Under the pieces are notes generated by a model. That model saw nothing but the letters and a program-made list of their open reading frames with translations. It was not told the DNA's origin and made no database searches. From NCBI GenBank assembly GCA_946481105.1, contig CAMLMM010000059.1, forward strand, positions 1 to 12,985: a stretch of DNA of 12,985 bases. The letters run 5' to 3'. This document shows positions 1 through 7,459 of this stretch, piece by piece. Origin of the DNA: an uncultured Alphaproteobacteria bacterium. Its GTDB lineage: Bacteria > Pseudomonadota > Alphaproteobacteria > Micavibrionales > Micavibrionaceae. The translations under genes were made by a program, and so were the position numbers. How positions within the stretch are numbered: position 1 is the stretch's first letter; each line of letters starts with the position of its first letter.

Positions 1-78
1 CAGCGTGTGCTGGGTGGCGAAACAGTCCTGGCAGATTTAAATGTCATGGGATCACTGCGCCAGGTGCAGCCAATATAA
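1..78 (+). CDS. psd: Phosphatidylserine decarboxylase proenzyme, C-terminal end only (partial)
   Basis: Reading frame 1 is open from the left edge and ends at TAA 76-78, giving 25 residues that include QRVLGGETVLADL and end in LRQVQPI. The stretch 'G-x-x-V-x-x-G-E-T-V-[IL]-A-D-L' resembles the end of short bacterial phosphatidylserine decarboxylases, which convert phosphatidylserine to phosphatidylethanolamine at the inner membrane. The gene immediately downstream is phosphatidylserine synthase, and psd-pssA is a common alphaproteobacterial operon in which the two genes catalyse consecutive steps. The pyruvoyl-forming serine motif and the rest of the protein lie outside the window. The call therefore rests on a short tail plus context. 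Confidence 0.72.
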   Translation, partial: QRVLGGETVLADLNVMGSLRQVQPI

Positions 79-94
79 GGCCACTGATAAAGAC

Positions 95-99
95 GAGGA
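95..99 (+). promoter_or_regulatory. Ribosome binding site deciding the pssA start
   Basis: GAGGA lies four bases before ATG 104, while no comparable site precedes the in-frame ATG at 41, which falls inside the psd tail. This supports the 287-residue form of PssA. Confidence 0.6.
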
Positions 100-103
100 T
101 AAA

Positions 104-967
104 ATGGATATGCAGGCTGATACACAGGAACCCGTCAAGAACACCACGATGCAGCCCATATCAAAAATGCTGCCGAATATCATCACCATGATTGCGTTGA
201 TTTGCGGCATCACGTCTTTGCAAAAATCGATTGCCGGGGATTATGAAGGAGCGGTGCTGATACTTTTGGCAGCTGCCTTATTCGATATTCTTGATGGCGC
301 GCTTGCCCGTGCCCTAAAAGCGCAAAGCGAATTCGGGGCGCAGCTGGATTCACTATCCGATTTTCTCGCCTTTGGCGTTGCCCCTGCCGTTATTCTGTAC
401 GAATGGACGCTGGACGATGCCGGTAAACTTGGATGGATAGGGGCGGTTGTTTTTACCGTTGCGGCGGCGTTGCGGCTGGCACGATTCAATGTTCTGGCAA
501 AGCAGGCCCAGGATATTCCGGTATGGAAAAAGAAGTATTTCGTGGGCGTTCCGGCCCCTGCTGGCGCAGCCTTATGCCTATTACCGATTTATGTTTGGTT
601 TCTCTCACCATCATCATTTGAAACTTTGTCTTTTGCAACTCCGCTGGTCGCAGTGTGGGCCATGTTTGTTGGCGCTTTGATGGTTAGCCGTATTCCGACA
701 TTCTCTATCAAATATATGAAGCTGCCCACCCGTATGGCGGTTCCGTTGATGGCATTCCTGGCCTTGCTTGTGGCTGCGCTTATCCATGCGCCATGGATTA
801 CACTCTTTTTGCTGTCCAGTACTTATCTTGTGATGATCCCTATAGGACTCCGTCATTACCGCAAGCAGGAAAAGAAGCACCTAGATACGCAAGAGGATCT
901 GACGTCACTGGCTTTCGGAATCACGCCAACTTCTATTATACTTGCGGATGACGACCAGGCTGACTAG
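104..967 (+). CDS. pssA: CDP-diacylglycerol--serine O-phosphatidyltransferase (PssA, type II)
   Basis: This integral membrane enzyme transfers a phosphatidyl group from CDP-diacylglycerol to L-serine, the step before Psd. The complete CDP-alcohol phosphotransferase signature D-x2-D-G-x2-A-R-x8-G-x3-D-x3-D is present at residues 61-86 (D61, D64, G65, A68, R69, G78, D82, D86). It follows the usual amino-terminal 'LPNIITM' segment at about residue 23. Several hydrophobic membrane segments follow, and the C-terminal tail is charged and acidic. I chose ATG 104 (287 residues) because GAGGA at 95-99 sits just upstream and the gap after psd is 25 bases. The longer frame from 41 would overlap psd by 38 bases and add an uncharacteristic Cys/charged leader. 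Very likely cotranscribed with psd. Confidence 0.94.
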   Translation: MDMQADTQEPVKNTTMQPISKMLPNIITMIALICGITSLQKSIAGDYEGAVLILLAAALFDILDGALARALKAQSEFGAQLDSLSDFLAFGVAPAVILYEWTLDDAGKLGWIGAVVFTVAAALRLARFNVLAKQAQDIPVWKKKYFVGVPAPAGAALCLLPIYVWFLSPSSFETLSFATPLVAVWAMFVGALMVSRIPTFSIKYMKLPTRMAVPLMAFLALLVAALIHAPWITLFLLSSTYLVMIPIGLRHYRKQEKKHLDTQEDLTSLAFGITPTSIILADDDQAD

Positions 968-992
968 CTGACTAAGGAAATTGGGGGCGACT

Positions 993-1544
993 ATGATTGG
1001 AATTTATGTAACTCAATTAACCCAGCCGGCCCTGACGCGTAGTGCTATTTTGTTGCAGCAAAAAAAGGTTACGCCGGATATGCTGCTGACGTTTATGTGG
1101 TTTTCCGCGTTCCTGACGTTGCTGGCGTGCGCGTTCCAAGTGTACCCGGCGGCGGCTTTGGCATTTTTAATGCACCGGCTGGCGATATCTTTGCGTGATA
1201 TTATTGCCCCGCAAGCGGCAACGAATGCTATCAAAATGGCGTTGCGCGATTATGCGCTTTTAATGGCAGTGCTGTTCCTGATGGGGATGGGGTATGGGCT
1301 TTATATGACCCCGCTGGCGTTTTTGATGTGGTCATGGGCTGTGCTTGCCTTAGCGACATTGGCCATGCCTGCAGTCAGGTCGCTGATCGGGATATTTGAA
1401 ATGGGCGTGGCGGTTATTTTAATGTGCCTGATGCCGCAGTATATCCCGGTTGTGGCGATATTATTCGGCCTCGCCTGCTTCGTGGCGGTATTGTATCTTT
1501 TTTGGCGGAGCTGGTTGGATGCGCAAAGAGCGACCGGTGATTAG
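993..1544 (+). CDS. Small polytopic membrane protein resembling a CDP-alcohol phosphotransferase that has lost its active site
   Basis: 184 residues, strongly hydrophobic, with about five or six membrane segments. An amino-terminal 'VTPDMLL' (residues 26-32) followed by a long hydrophobic stretch and 'FLMHRL' (58-63) has the shape of small CDP-alcohol phosphatidyltransferases, where 'VTPN-x-LT' precedes the first helix. Aligned ungapped on the family signature, residues 65-90 read I65 for D, R68 for D, D69 for G, A72 kept, P73 for R, M82 for G, D86 kept and L90 for D. Only one of four catalytic aspartates remains, so catalysis by the known mechanism is not expected. It starts 25 bases after pssA and is probably in the same operon. 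ATG 993 is preferred; TTG 981 in frame is possible but lies too close to AAGGA at 974-978. The family link is inference; the protein could be an unrelated membrane protein. Confidence 0.6.
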   Translation: MIGIYVTQLTQPALTRSAILLQQKKVTPDMLLTFMWFSAFLTLLACAFQVYPAAALAFLMHRLAISLRDIIAPQAATNAIKMALRDYALLMAVLFLMGMGYGLYMTPLAFLMWSWAVLALATLAMPAVRSLIGIFEMGVAVILMCLMPQYIPVVAILFGLACFVAVLYLFWRSWLDAQRATGD

Positions 1545-2326
1545 CCCATCATTCTAAATTGTGGCGCATTTACGGTGGGAGGCATCATTGCCAGCTTACG
1601 CAAGCCAGTTCCAAGAGCCATTTCATGGTCGCGTTGCATGGAGTTTGCCCCCTCTAGCGCAGCATCAATTTCACGGTCACTAAATTTTTCGCGTGCCAGC
1701 CCGGCTGCAGCAGCCATTTTGAGTGGATTTATCAAAGGCTGGGCCGTGGTTTGTACCGCAGGCGGGGTAGATGCTTTTTGACCTGACATAGTCCAGCAGT
1801 CACCCATGATATCGGTATAACTTTCGTCATTGGCTGATGAGCAGCCCTTTTTGTCATGCAGACCGTAGCTCAAACCCAGCGTGCCCCCCCCATCAATAGC
1901 TGTGTTGATGGTTCCGGCGTGAACAGTGGACATATCCTGGCTATTGGCCGAAAACATGGATTGAACGCCATTTTTCATGGCGAAGCCTGCCCCTAGTACT
2001 GCACCCGCCACCGGGTTGATAGCGGTTACGGCGGCAACAACACCCAATTCAGTAGCTTGTTGCAATACAGGATTTTTTAAAAGGCTACTCCCGCCTGCGG
2101 CCTGAAAGGAAGGATCATTAGCAGCGGGACCATTGTTATCACGCTGGGCAGCTAACGCCATTTTGGCTTCATGAATGAATTCCAGTGATTTTGCGCTATG
2201 GGTGACGCTTTCGGCCACGGCAAGGGGCTTGTCGACATAGCTGCGTGAGGAAACATCGACGCCTACCTTGTTCAACATAAATTGAACAGGATCAGCTTTG
2301 CGCCCGAATACACTCGAAAGACTCAT
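1541..2326 (-). CDS. Protein of unknown function with a small-residue hydrophobic segment
   Basis: 261 residues; I do not recognise the family. There is no signal peptide. The first 70 residues are polar and helix-prone. Residues 92-116 form a stretch rich in Ala, Gly and Val (including 'NPVAGAVLGAGFA') that could be a membrane-inserting or glycine-zipper-like helix. A Gly-rich patch GGG at 146-148 and two cysteines (C162, C177) follow, then a Pro/Thr/Gln linker and a charged helical tail ending in 'FRMMG'. ATG 2324-2326 is supported by an AAGG on the coding strand at 2335-2338, about eight bases upstream. The gene converges on the preceding membrane-protein gene and their stop codons overlap (TTA/TAG at 1541-1544). 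It diverges from the DivL-like gene. The coding strand contains a run of eight G, a possible slippage site. Confidence 0.75.
   Translation of the reverse strand: MSLSSVFGRKADPVQFMLNKVGVDVSSRSYVDKPLAVAESVTHSAKSLEFIHEAKMALAAQRDNNGPAANDPSFQAAGGSSLLKNPVLQQATELGVVAAVTAINPVAGAVLGAGFAMKNGVQSMFSANSQDMSTVHAGTINTAIDGGGTLGLSYGLHDKKGCSSANDESYTDIMGDCWTMSGQKASTPPAVQTTAQPLINPLKMAAAAGLAREKFSDREIDAALEGANSMQRDHEMALGTGLRKLAMMPPTVNAPQFRMMG
1884..1891 (-). repeat. Eight-base C/G homopolymer inside the unknown gene
   Basis: Eight consecutive C on the plus strand (G8 on the coding strand) encode part of the Gly-Gly-Gly patch around residues 146-148 of the 1541-2326 gene. Loss or gain of one base would shift the frame for the last ~110 residues. 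Runs of this kind are typical sites of slipped-strand frameshifts. They are also a common place for sequencing error. Confidence 0.8.
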
Positions 2327-2491
2327 GTCACCACACCTTAGTTCGTATAGTTAATCTTAACCCGAAGGATTTAACGGATTATGAATATTTCGAATTTTAT
2401 AGAATAATACTGGGTTTTTTGCACGAAATTTCAATGAATGGGCACCAGCCAGTGTCTTGCCGGACATTGAAAGGACAGGTAAAGTGGCCGC
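2327..2491. promoter_or_regulatory. Divergent intergenic region between the unknown gene and the DivL-like gene
   Basis: 165 AT-rich bases must hold the promoters of both divergent genes. Three TTAA tetramers occur at 2351-2354, 2357-2360 and 2371-2374, but none are seven bases apart, so no full CtrA box is formed. An AT-rich TATAGAATAATAC at 2399-2411 could supply a plus-strand -10 element (TAATAC at 2405-2410), but no convincing -35 accompanies it. AAGGACAGGT at 2471-2480 may serve as the ribosome binding site for ATG 2492, at longer than ideal spacing. Confidence 0.3.
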
Positions 2492-4807
2492 ATGTCATCT
2501 TCCGCGTCCGCGAAAACATCCTTATTTTCCCGTCTTTTTAGGAATCCGCAGCTACGAGTGGAAAAAGATCGGCTGGAAGCCTTTCTGGCGGCATTTCCGG
2601 GGGAGTATTGCGGGTTTAACCCGGATGGGTCGCTGGCCTATAGCCGGGGGTTCAAACTCCTTTTGAATATTCCTGAATTGCGATCAATCAGCGATATCCA
2701 GCATGCCTTGCGACCCGGCGATGCCGCAGCCCTGGAAACCTGCTTTTTCAATTTGAAAGAACAGCATCAGAATTTTGTTCTGAAGGTCCAGACTGCACAT
2801 AACGGAAAAATCTTACGCTTGACCGGCAGTGAGGGGTTGGCGCTGAGTGGCACGGATCGTTATGACATTATCTGGGTTGAAGATGTTACAGCGCAGGAAC
2901 ATGACCTTGAACAAATGCGAACTGAACAGCAGACACTGGAAAATGAAATTCGTAAGTTTCAGGCTCTCTTATCTGTCGTCACTTTTCCGGTCTGGATACA
3001 TAATGGTAAAGGTGAAGTTATCTGGGGTAATAATGCCTATACGAAGATACTAAAAACCACGCTTGAAAAAGTGATGGATGAAAAGAAGGAACTGCCGTTT
3101 ACGACACCGAAAACTTTGCGTGGTGGTCGTGGCCGGGCGCTGGGGGTGATGGTGGATGAGGCCATCAGTACGGGCCAGCCTCAGCATGAAAGCAAGTATC
3201 TTATTGTTAACGGGGATCGCCGCCTGATGCGCGTAGGGGTTTTGCCATTGCCGCACCTGGATATGGCGGTTGGCATCACGCAGGATATTACGCGCGAAGA
3301 AGAACTGGAAAAATATACCGAACGCAATACGGCTTCCAGTCAGGAACTGATGGAACAATTGCGTACGGCCATCGCGATTTTCGACGGAGACCAAAAGCTG
3401 GAATTTTATAATTCGGCTTATGCCCAGCTCTGGCGTCTGGAAGATAGCTGGCTGAATACGCGCCCGCGATTAGGGGATATTCTGGAACAGCTGCGCGAAA
3501 CGCGCCGCTTGCCGGAACAGGCTGATTTCCGGCGTTATAAGCAGGGCTGGCTGGACCTGTTTACATCCCCGACCGGGGCCAAGGACGAAATGATGTACTT
3601 GCCGGACGGGACGGTTATCCGTTCGCTGGTTATTTCCAACCCCGTGGGTGGCTTGCTGATGACCTTTGAGGACGTCACAAGCGGCCTGGAGCTTGAATCG
3701 TCATATAATACCCTTATGGCGGTTCAGAAAGAGACGCTGGATAACCTTGCGGAAGGGGTAGCCGTGTATGGCGGCCACGGTCGGCTGAAATTGTGGAATC
3801 CGGCCTATGCCAAGATATGGGGATTAAATCCCGAAGATCTGGACGGTGAAGTGCATATCTCCCAGGTGCTTGATAAATGCAGCAAATTCTTCCCTGCTGA
3901 AAACTGGGCGGTCATGCGCGAACGTATTATATCCCAGTTTTTCGTGCGTGATGACCGCAGTGGTGAAATACGCCGTGCGGACGGCCATATTTTGCATTAC
4001 ACGTCGGTCGCGCTGCCGGATGGCGGGACAATGGTGACATTCCAGGATGTAACCGATACGGTCAAGGTCGAGGAAGCGCTGCGTGATAAAACTGCGGCTT
4101 TGGAGGCAGCAGAACGCCTCAAACTCGATTTCCTGGCCAATGTGTCGTATCAGTTGCGAACCCCGCTTAACGCGATAGTCGGGTTTAATGAGATTCTGGA
4201 TAAGGAATATTTTGGCCCGCTGAATGAGCGCCAGAAGGAATATACCAAGGGACTGGGCGAGGCATCCGAACGCCTGATGAATCTGATCAACGATATTCTT
4301 GATCTGTCGACCATTGAGGCAGGCTACATGAGTCTGGATAAAGCGGAAGTTGATATCGCCGCCATGCTGGGTGGGTTGTATAATCTGACTCTGGAATGGG
4401 CGCGGGGGCAAAAAGTCGAGGTATCTATTTCCTGTCCGGATAATATCGGGACAGCGGCTATGGATGAACGCCGCATCAAGCAGGGGTTGCTGAACCTCAT
4501 CCGCAACGCGATTGCCTACACGCCTGCCGGTGGGCGCATTACCCTGTTAGCCGAGCGTATGGGCAAGGAAATTGCGTTATCGGTTATCGACAATGGTCCG
4601 GGAATTTCCGCAGAGGATCAGCAGCGTATTTTCCGTCCGTTTGAAAAAACCTCGACCCATCGTAACAACAACAGCCCACAGCAGCAAGGCGGGGCTGGCC
4701 TGGGGCTGACCTTGGTTAAGAATATAGTCGACCTGCATGGCGGGCGTATCGAACTGAAATCCGCCCTTGGTGAAGGGACGGCGATTACGCTGCTTTTACC
4801 CGCCTAG
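2492..4807 (+). CDS. divL: DivL-like PAS-domain tyrosine pseudo-histidine kinase, cell-cycle regulator
   Basis: 771 residues. Four PAS-like units can be traced, each ending in a '[EQ]D[VI]T' strand: about 30-135, 158-272, 285-400 and 412-530. Then come a dimerisation/H-box helix (about 540-610) and an ATPase domain (about 650-771). The H-box reads 'NVSYQLRTPLN', with Tyr553 where histidine kinases have the phosphorylated His. The ATP-binding motifs look intact: N672 in the N box, D700-N-G-P-G704, 'RPFEK' at 715-719 and GAGLGL at 734-739. Tyr in this position, the length and the domain plan match DivL of Caulobacter crescentus (769 residues, Tyr550). DivL binds the response regulator DivK and modulates the CckA kinase upstream of CtrA. 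Unlike Caulobacter DivL, no amino-terminal membrane helix is visible, so this form may be cytosolic. Its last 12 bases overlap the end of ubiA on the other strand. Confidence 0.85.
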   Translation: MSSSASAKTSLFSRLFRNPQLRVEKDRLEAFLAAFPGEYCGFNPDGSLAYSRGFKLLLNIPELRSISDIQHALRPGDAAALETCFFNLKEQHQNFVLKVQTAHNGKILRLTGSEGLALSGTDRYDIIWVEDVTAQEHDLEQMRTEQQTLENEIRKFQALLSVVTFPVWIHNGKGEVIWGNNAYTKILKTTLEKVMDEKKELPFTTPKTLRGGRGRALGVMVDEAISTGQPQHESKYLIVNGDRRLMRVGVLPLPHLDMAVGITQDITREEELEKYTERNTASSQELMEQLRTAIAIFDGDQKLEFYNSAYAQLWRLEDSWLNTRPRLGDILEQLRETRRLPEQADFRRYKQGWLDLFTSPTGAKDEMMYLPDGTVIRSLVISNPVGGLLMTFEDVTSGLELESSYNTLMAVQKETLDNLAEGVAVYGGHGRLKLWNPAYAKIWGLNPEDLDGEVHISQVLDKCSKFFPAENWAVMRERIISQFFVRDDRSGEIRRADGHILHYTSVALPDGGTMVTFQDVTDTVKVEEALRDKTAALEAAERLKLDFLANVSYQLRTPLNAIVGFNEILDKEYFGPLNERQKEYTKGLGEASERLMNLINDILDLSTIEAGYMSLDKAEVDIAAMLGGLYNLTLEWARGQKVEVSISCPDNIGTAAMDERRIKQGLLNLIRNAIAYTPAGGRITLLAERMGKEIALSVIDNGPGISAEDQQRIFRPFEKTSTHRNNNSPQQQGGAGLGLTLVKNIVDLHGGRIELKSALGEGTAITLLLPA

Positions 4808-5707
4808 CAGAAACGCCAGAAAAATGATGAAACCGGCATCACGGTTGCTGCGGAATTTTTGCAGGCAGTCCTGGGGGGAGCTTATATCCCATCTCCATAC
4901 CTGCCATAAGAAATGAAGGGCGGCGAGCGACCAAACCATAAAATATCCATAGTTTGCGTGCATGACGACCCCGGCGATGTGAAGAAGCAATGCAGCCAGC
5001 GCATAAAACATAGCAACAAAGGCAGGGCTTTGGTCGCCGAATTTCCGGGCGGTTGACTTGATGCCGATGATACTATCGTCGCTGATATCCTGATGTGCAT
5101 AAATCGTGTCATAGCCGAGTATCCAGAAAAAGCCGGCGGCGTATATAAGCCAGGCCGCCAGAGGAACAGTATCGGTAACAGAGGCCCATCCCATCAGGGC
5201 GCCGATATTGAAAGTCAGGCCTAATACGGCCTGTGGATACCAGGTTATCCGCTTGGCCAAAGGATACAAAATAACCGGGATAAGGGAGAGAAAGCCGATA
5301 AGGATGGCGGTCGAGGGAAACTGGACTAAAATTGCCAATCCCAGTGCCAGCAGGAAAACGAGAAAAGTCAGAGCCTGCTTTACGCTGACGGTGCCTGCTG
5401 CCAGAGGACGGTTGCGGGTTCGTTCGACTAGTTTGTCCAGATCGCGGTCCCACAAATCATTGATAATGCACCCGGCCCCGCGCATAATAAGGGCACCTAT
5501 ACCAAAAAGAGCAAATGAAATCCCTGTCTGGGTGGTGAAGGATGAGACACCGCCTGATGCGGCGGCAATAGACCACCATCCCGGTAAAAGCAGCAGCCAG
5601 ATGCCAATGGGACGGTCCAGCCGCATAAGCAGCAGGTAGGGAATCAGGGGGGCGGGCATGGACCCGACCCAGCCAGTCAGGCGGATATCGGTATGGGGAA
5701 TGGTCAT
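4796..5707 (-). CDS. ubiA: 4-hydroxybenzoate octaprenyltransferase (UbiA)
   Basis: 303 residues. This integral membrane prenyltransferase attaches the polyprenyl tail to 4-hydroxybenzoate in ubiquinone synthesis. Both Asp-rich motifs that bind the Mg-prenyl diphosphate are present: N83-D-x2-D87-x3-D91 ('INDLWDRDLD', followed by 'RTRNRPLAAG') and 'DTIYAHQDISDD' at 200-211, followed by 'GIKSTARKFG'. The amino end 'TDIRLTGWV' and 'LMRLDRPIGIWLLLLPG' look typical of alphaproteobacterial UbiA, so I start at ATG 5705-5707. The frame stays open further upstream to a TTG at 5809, but that would consume the divergent promoter region. No good Shine-Dalgarno precedes 5707. The gene's end overlaps the end of the DivL-like gene by 12 bases. 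Its product serves quinone-dependent respiration. Confidence 0.94.
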   Translation of the reverse strand: MTIPHTDIRLTGWVGSMPAPLIPYLLLMRLDRPIGIWLLLLPGWWSIAAASGGVSSFTTQTGISFALFGIGALIMRGAGCIINDLWDRDLDKLVERTRNRPLAAGTVSVKQALTFLVFLLALGLAILVQFPSTAILIGFLSLIPVILYPLAKRITWYPQAVLGLTFNIGALMGWASVTDTVPLAAWLIYAAGFFWILGYDTIYAHQDISDDSIIGIKSTARKFGDQSPAFVAMFYALAALLLHIAGVVMHANYGYFMVWSLAALHFLWQVWRWDISSPQDCLQKFRSNRDAGFIIFLAFLLGG

Positions 5708-5754
5708 AGGGGAATGTTGCCTGAAAAACCTGTGTTTATGAAGGCAGAAAAAGT

Positions 5755-5783
5755 TTGACGTTATATCACTAAAACTGTAAGTT
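5755..5783 (+). promoter_or_regulatory. Putative sigma-70-type promoter for the 5811 gene and rsmE
   Basis: TTGACG (5755-5760) and TAAGTT (5778-5783) are separated by 17 bases in the 103-base gap between the divergent ubiA and 5811 genes. The -35 is close to consensus and the -10 is weak. Transcription would begin about 20 bases before ATG 5811. Confidence 0.4.
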
Positions 5784-5810
5784 ACGGAAAATAATAAGAT
5801 AGAGGCCAAG

Positions 5811-6641
5811 ATGTATAATGTAAGTAATATTTTTACGCAGATTGACGGCAGGCTAGATGCTGCTGTTCAGGGAATTCTGGAACGCAAAGAGACTGCGATA
5901 GAAAGTTTTGCTGCCGTTATTAAAGATGTGCCGCTTATTCACGCCATTCCTCAAATGACGAGTTTATTTCAGGCTAAATTAGACGACGATGTTTATGATC
6001 AACTAAAACATGCTTTGCATACAAGCATTCCCGATACGGCTGACCGGATCAATGATACTGTTCTAAGCAATCTGGCGCTCGCAACAGCCTACCGTGCTGG
6101 TAATAACTATGATCTGGAGCAATATACAGTCCGCGAATTGGAAGAGGAAGCCTATAGCTACATGCAGGGGCGCGGAATTCATGGATTTGTGGCCCTGGCT
6201 GATGACATAGACGTTCTGGCTGAAGAGCAGCAACGCCACCTGACATCGCTTCTTATTGACGACATAACCCAGTTCACTGCCTTTCCCAAACCAAGCAATG
6301 TGCGGGCGGATGAGTATTATGCGCTTTTGAAAAAGTTTCCGTTTGAACTTATGGAAGACAATGCCGAAGTGATGTGCCGGAACAAGTTATTTCCGCATCT
6401 TATGCCGGAAATGAAAGTGGTTGTTTTTACATCCGCAGTTGAAAAAAATAATGTTTTAATTGCGGAAGCCCAATCGGAAAATAAGCCACTGCCAACCCTG
6501 TCTGATCCGACCTTGTTACGCTATGCGCAAAGTCAGGACGAATTAAAGGCCTTGCTTGATGAAAAGGGGGTGCGTGGTCTGCTGGGTGTTCCGCGTCCGT
6601 CCGGACCTGATAATCAATCGGCATTGGTTCAGCCCAAATAA
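5811..6641 (+). CDS. Soluble acidic protein of unknown function
   Basis: 276 residues; not recognised. The protein has no signal peptide or membrane segment. It is rich in Asp and Glu and appears mostly helical, with an acidic run around 108-113 ('RELEEE') and a single cysteine (C189). The last 20 residues are a Pro/Gln-rich, probably disordered tail. ATG 5811 has AGAGG at 5801-5805 as ribosome binding site. It lies 36 bases before rsmE and probably shares its transcript. It sits between ubiA and rsmE, which are often close neighbours in Alphaproteobacteria, so this looks like a lineage-specific insertion into a conserved block. No function is proposed. Confidence 0.8.
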   Translation: MYNVSNIFTQIDGRLDAAVQGILERKETAIESFAAVIKDVPLIHAIPQMTSLFQAKLDDDVYDQLKHALHTSIPDTADRINDTVLSNLALATAYRAGNNYDLEQYTVRELEEEAYSYMQGRGIHGFVALADDIDVLAEEQQRHLTSLLIDDITQFTAFPKPSNVRADEYYALLKKFPFELMEDNAEVMCRNKLFPHLMPEMKVVVFTSAVEKNNVLIAEAQSENKPLPTLSDPTLLRYAQSQDELKALLDEKGVRGLLGVPRPSGPDNQSALVQPK

Positions 6642-6677
6642 CTGTTTTCTCTGGCGCGGCTGTGGTAAACCTTTTCC

Positions 6678-7412
6678 ATGTCTGACAAAGCTATTTTCCC
6701 GGCTGTTCATCTTTTGCCACGCCTCTATGTTGCAGTTCCATTAACCATGGGCACCCATATTGCGCTGACACCCGACCAGTCGCATTACCTGCGTCATGTT
6801 TTGCGCCGTGAGGAAAACAGCGATATACGCGTATTTAATCCGGCAGATGGCGAATTTTTGGCCAAACTTATTTTTGCAGGTAAAAAAGATGCTTTGCTGC
6901 AGATAAGTGAAGGACTGCGTACCCCTGAAAACAATTCTCTGGAATTGCATTTATACTTCTCGCCACTCAAAAAAGATAAAATGGATTTTCTGGTCGAAAA
7001 GGCTGTGGAGCTGGGCGTTACGCATCTTCACCCGATTCTTTTTCAGCGCAGCATTGTGCGGGAAATTAAAGATGACCGTCTGCAGGCTCAGGTTATTGAG
7101 TCTGCCGAGCAGTGCGAGCGGCTGGATATACCGGTTCTCGAAAATTTACAGCCGCTGTCAAAAGCTTTTCTAGAAAAAGAAAGCAGCTATCCTGTGCTTG
7201 CTGCGCTTGAACGGGGGGATTACCCTTTATTAAAGGGGATTGATTTTCCGAAAGCTGGGGCGCTGGGGTATTTGGTTGGTCCGGAAGGTGGGTTTACCCC
7301 GGATGAAATCGATTTTCTATTAAACATAAAAAATATCCGGCCAGTTTCTCTCGGGCCGCGTATCCTGCGCTCGGAAACTGCGGCTTTATTAGGCTTGGCG
7401 CTGCTGGGATAG
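6678..7412 (+). CDS. rsmE: 16S rRNA (uracil1498-N3)-methyltransferase RsmE
   Basis: 244 residues, the family's usual length. RsmE uses S-adenosylmethionine to methylate N3 of U1498 in the decoding region of 16S rRNA. The amino-terminal PUA-like part includes 'LPRLYV' (13-18) and 'HYLRHVLR' (36-43). The SPOUT methyltransferase part carries 'KKDKMDFLVEKAVELGV' (98-114), 'ESAEQCERLDIP' (141-152), the SAM-binding 'LVGPEGGF' (199-206) and the knot motif 'LGPRILRSETA' (225-235). ATG 6678 gives about a dozen residues before the conserved 'PRLYV'. It lacks an evident Shine-Dalgarno, and the next in-frame ATG (6747) would cut into the PUA-like fold. Probably translated from the same transcript as the upstream unknown gene. 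Confidence 0.94.
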   Translation: MSDKAIFPAVHLLPRLYVAVPLTMGTHIALTPDQSHYLRHVLRREENSDIRVFNPADGEFLAKLIFAGKKDALLQISEGLRTPENNSLELHLYFSPLKKDKMDFLVEKAVELGVTHLHPILFQRSIVREIKDDRLQAQVIESAEQCERLDIPVLENLQPLSKAFLEKESSYPVLAALERGDYPLLKGIDFPKAGALGYLVGPEGGFTPDEIDFLLNIKNIRPVSLGPRILRSETAALLGLALLG

Positions 7413-7459
7413 TTCCGGTTAAATATCTCATTTTCAGGCTATATTTTCATTTTAATCTG

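Noticed and set aside
41..103. Longer amino-terminal form of PssA starting at ATG 41
   Set aside because: It overlaps the psd tail by 38 bases, has no ribosome binding site and adds residues unlike the family. ATG 104 has GAGGA upstream.
2351..2374. CtrA box upstream of the DivL-like gene
   Set aside because: Three TTAA tetramers are present but their spacings are two, ten and sixteen bases, not seven.
5708..5809. UbiA extended to a TTG start at 5809
   Set aside because: It would consume the divergent promoter region and add about 34 non-conserved residues before the typical 'TDIRLTGWV' start.
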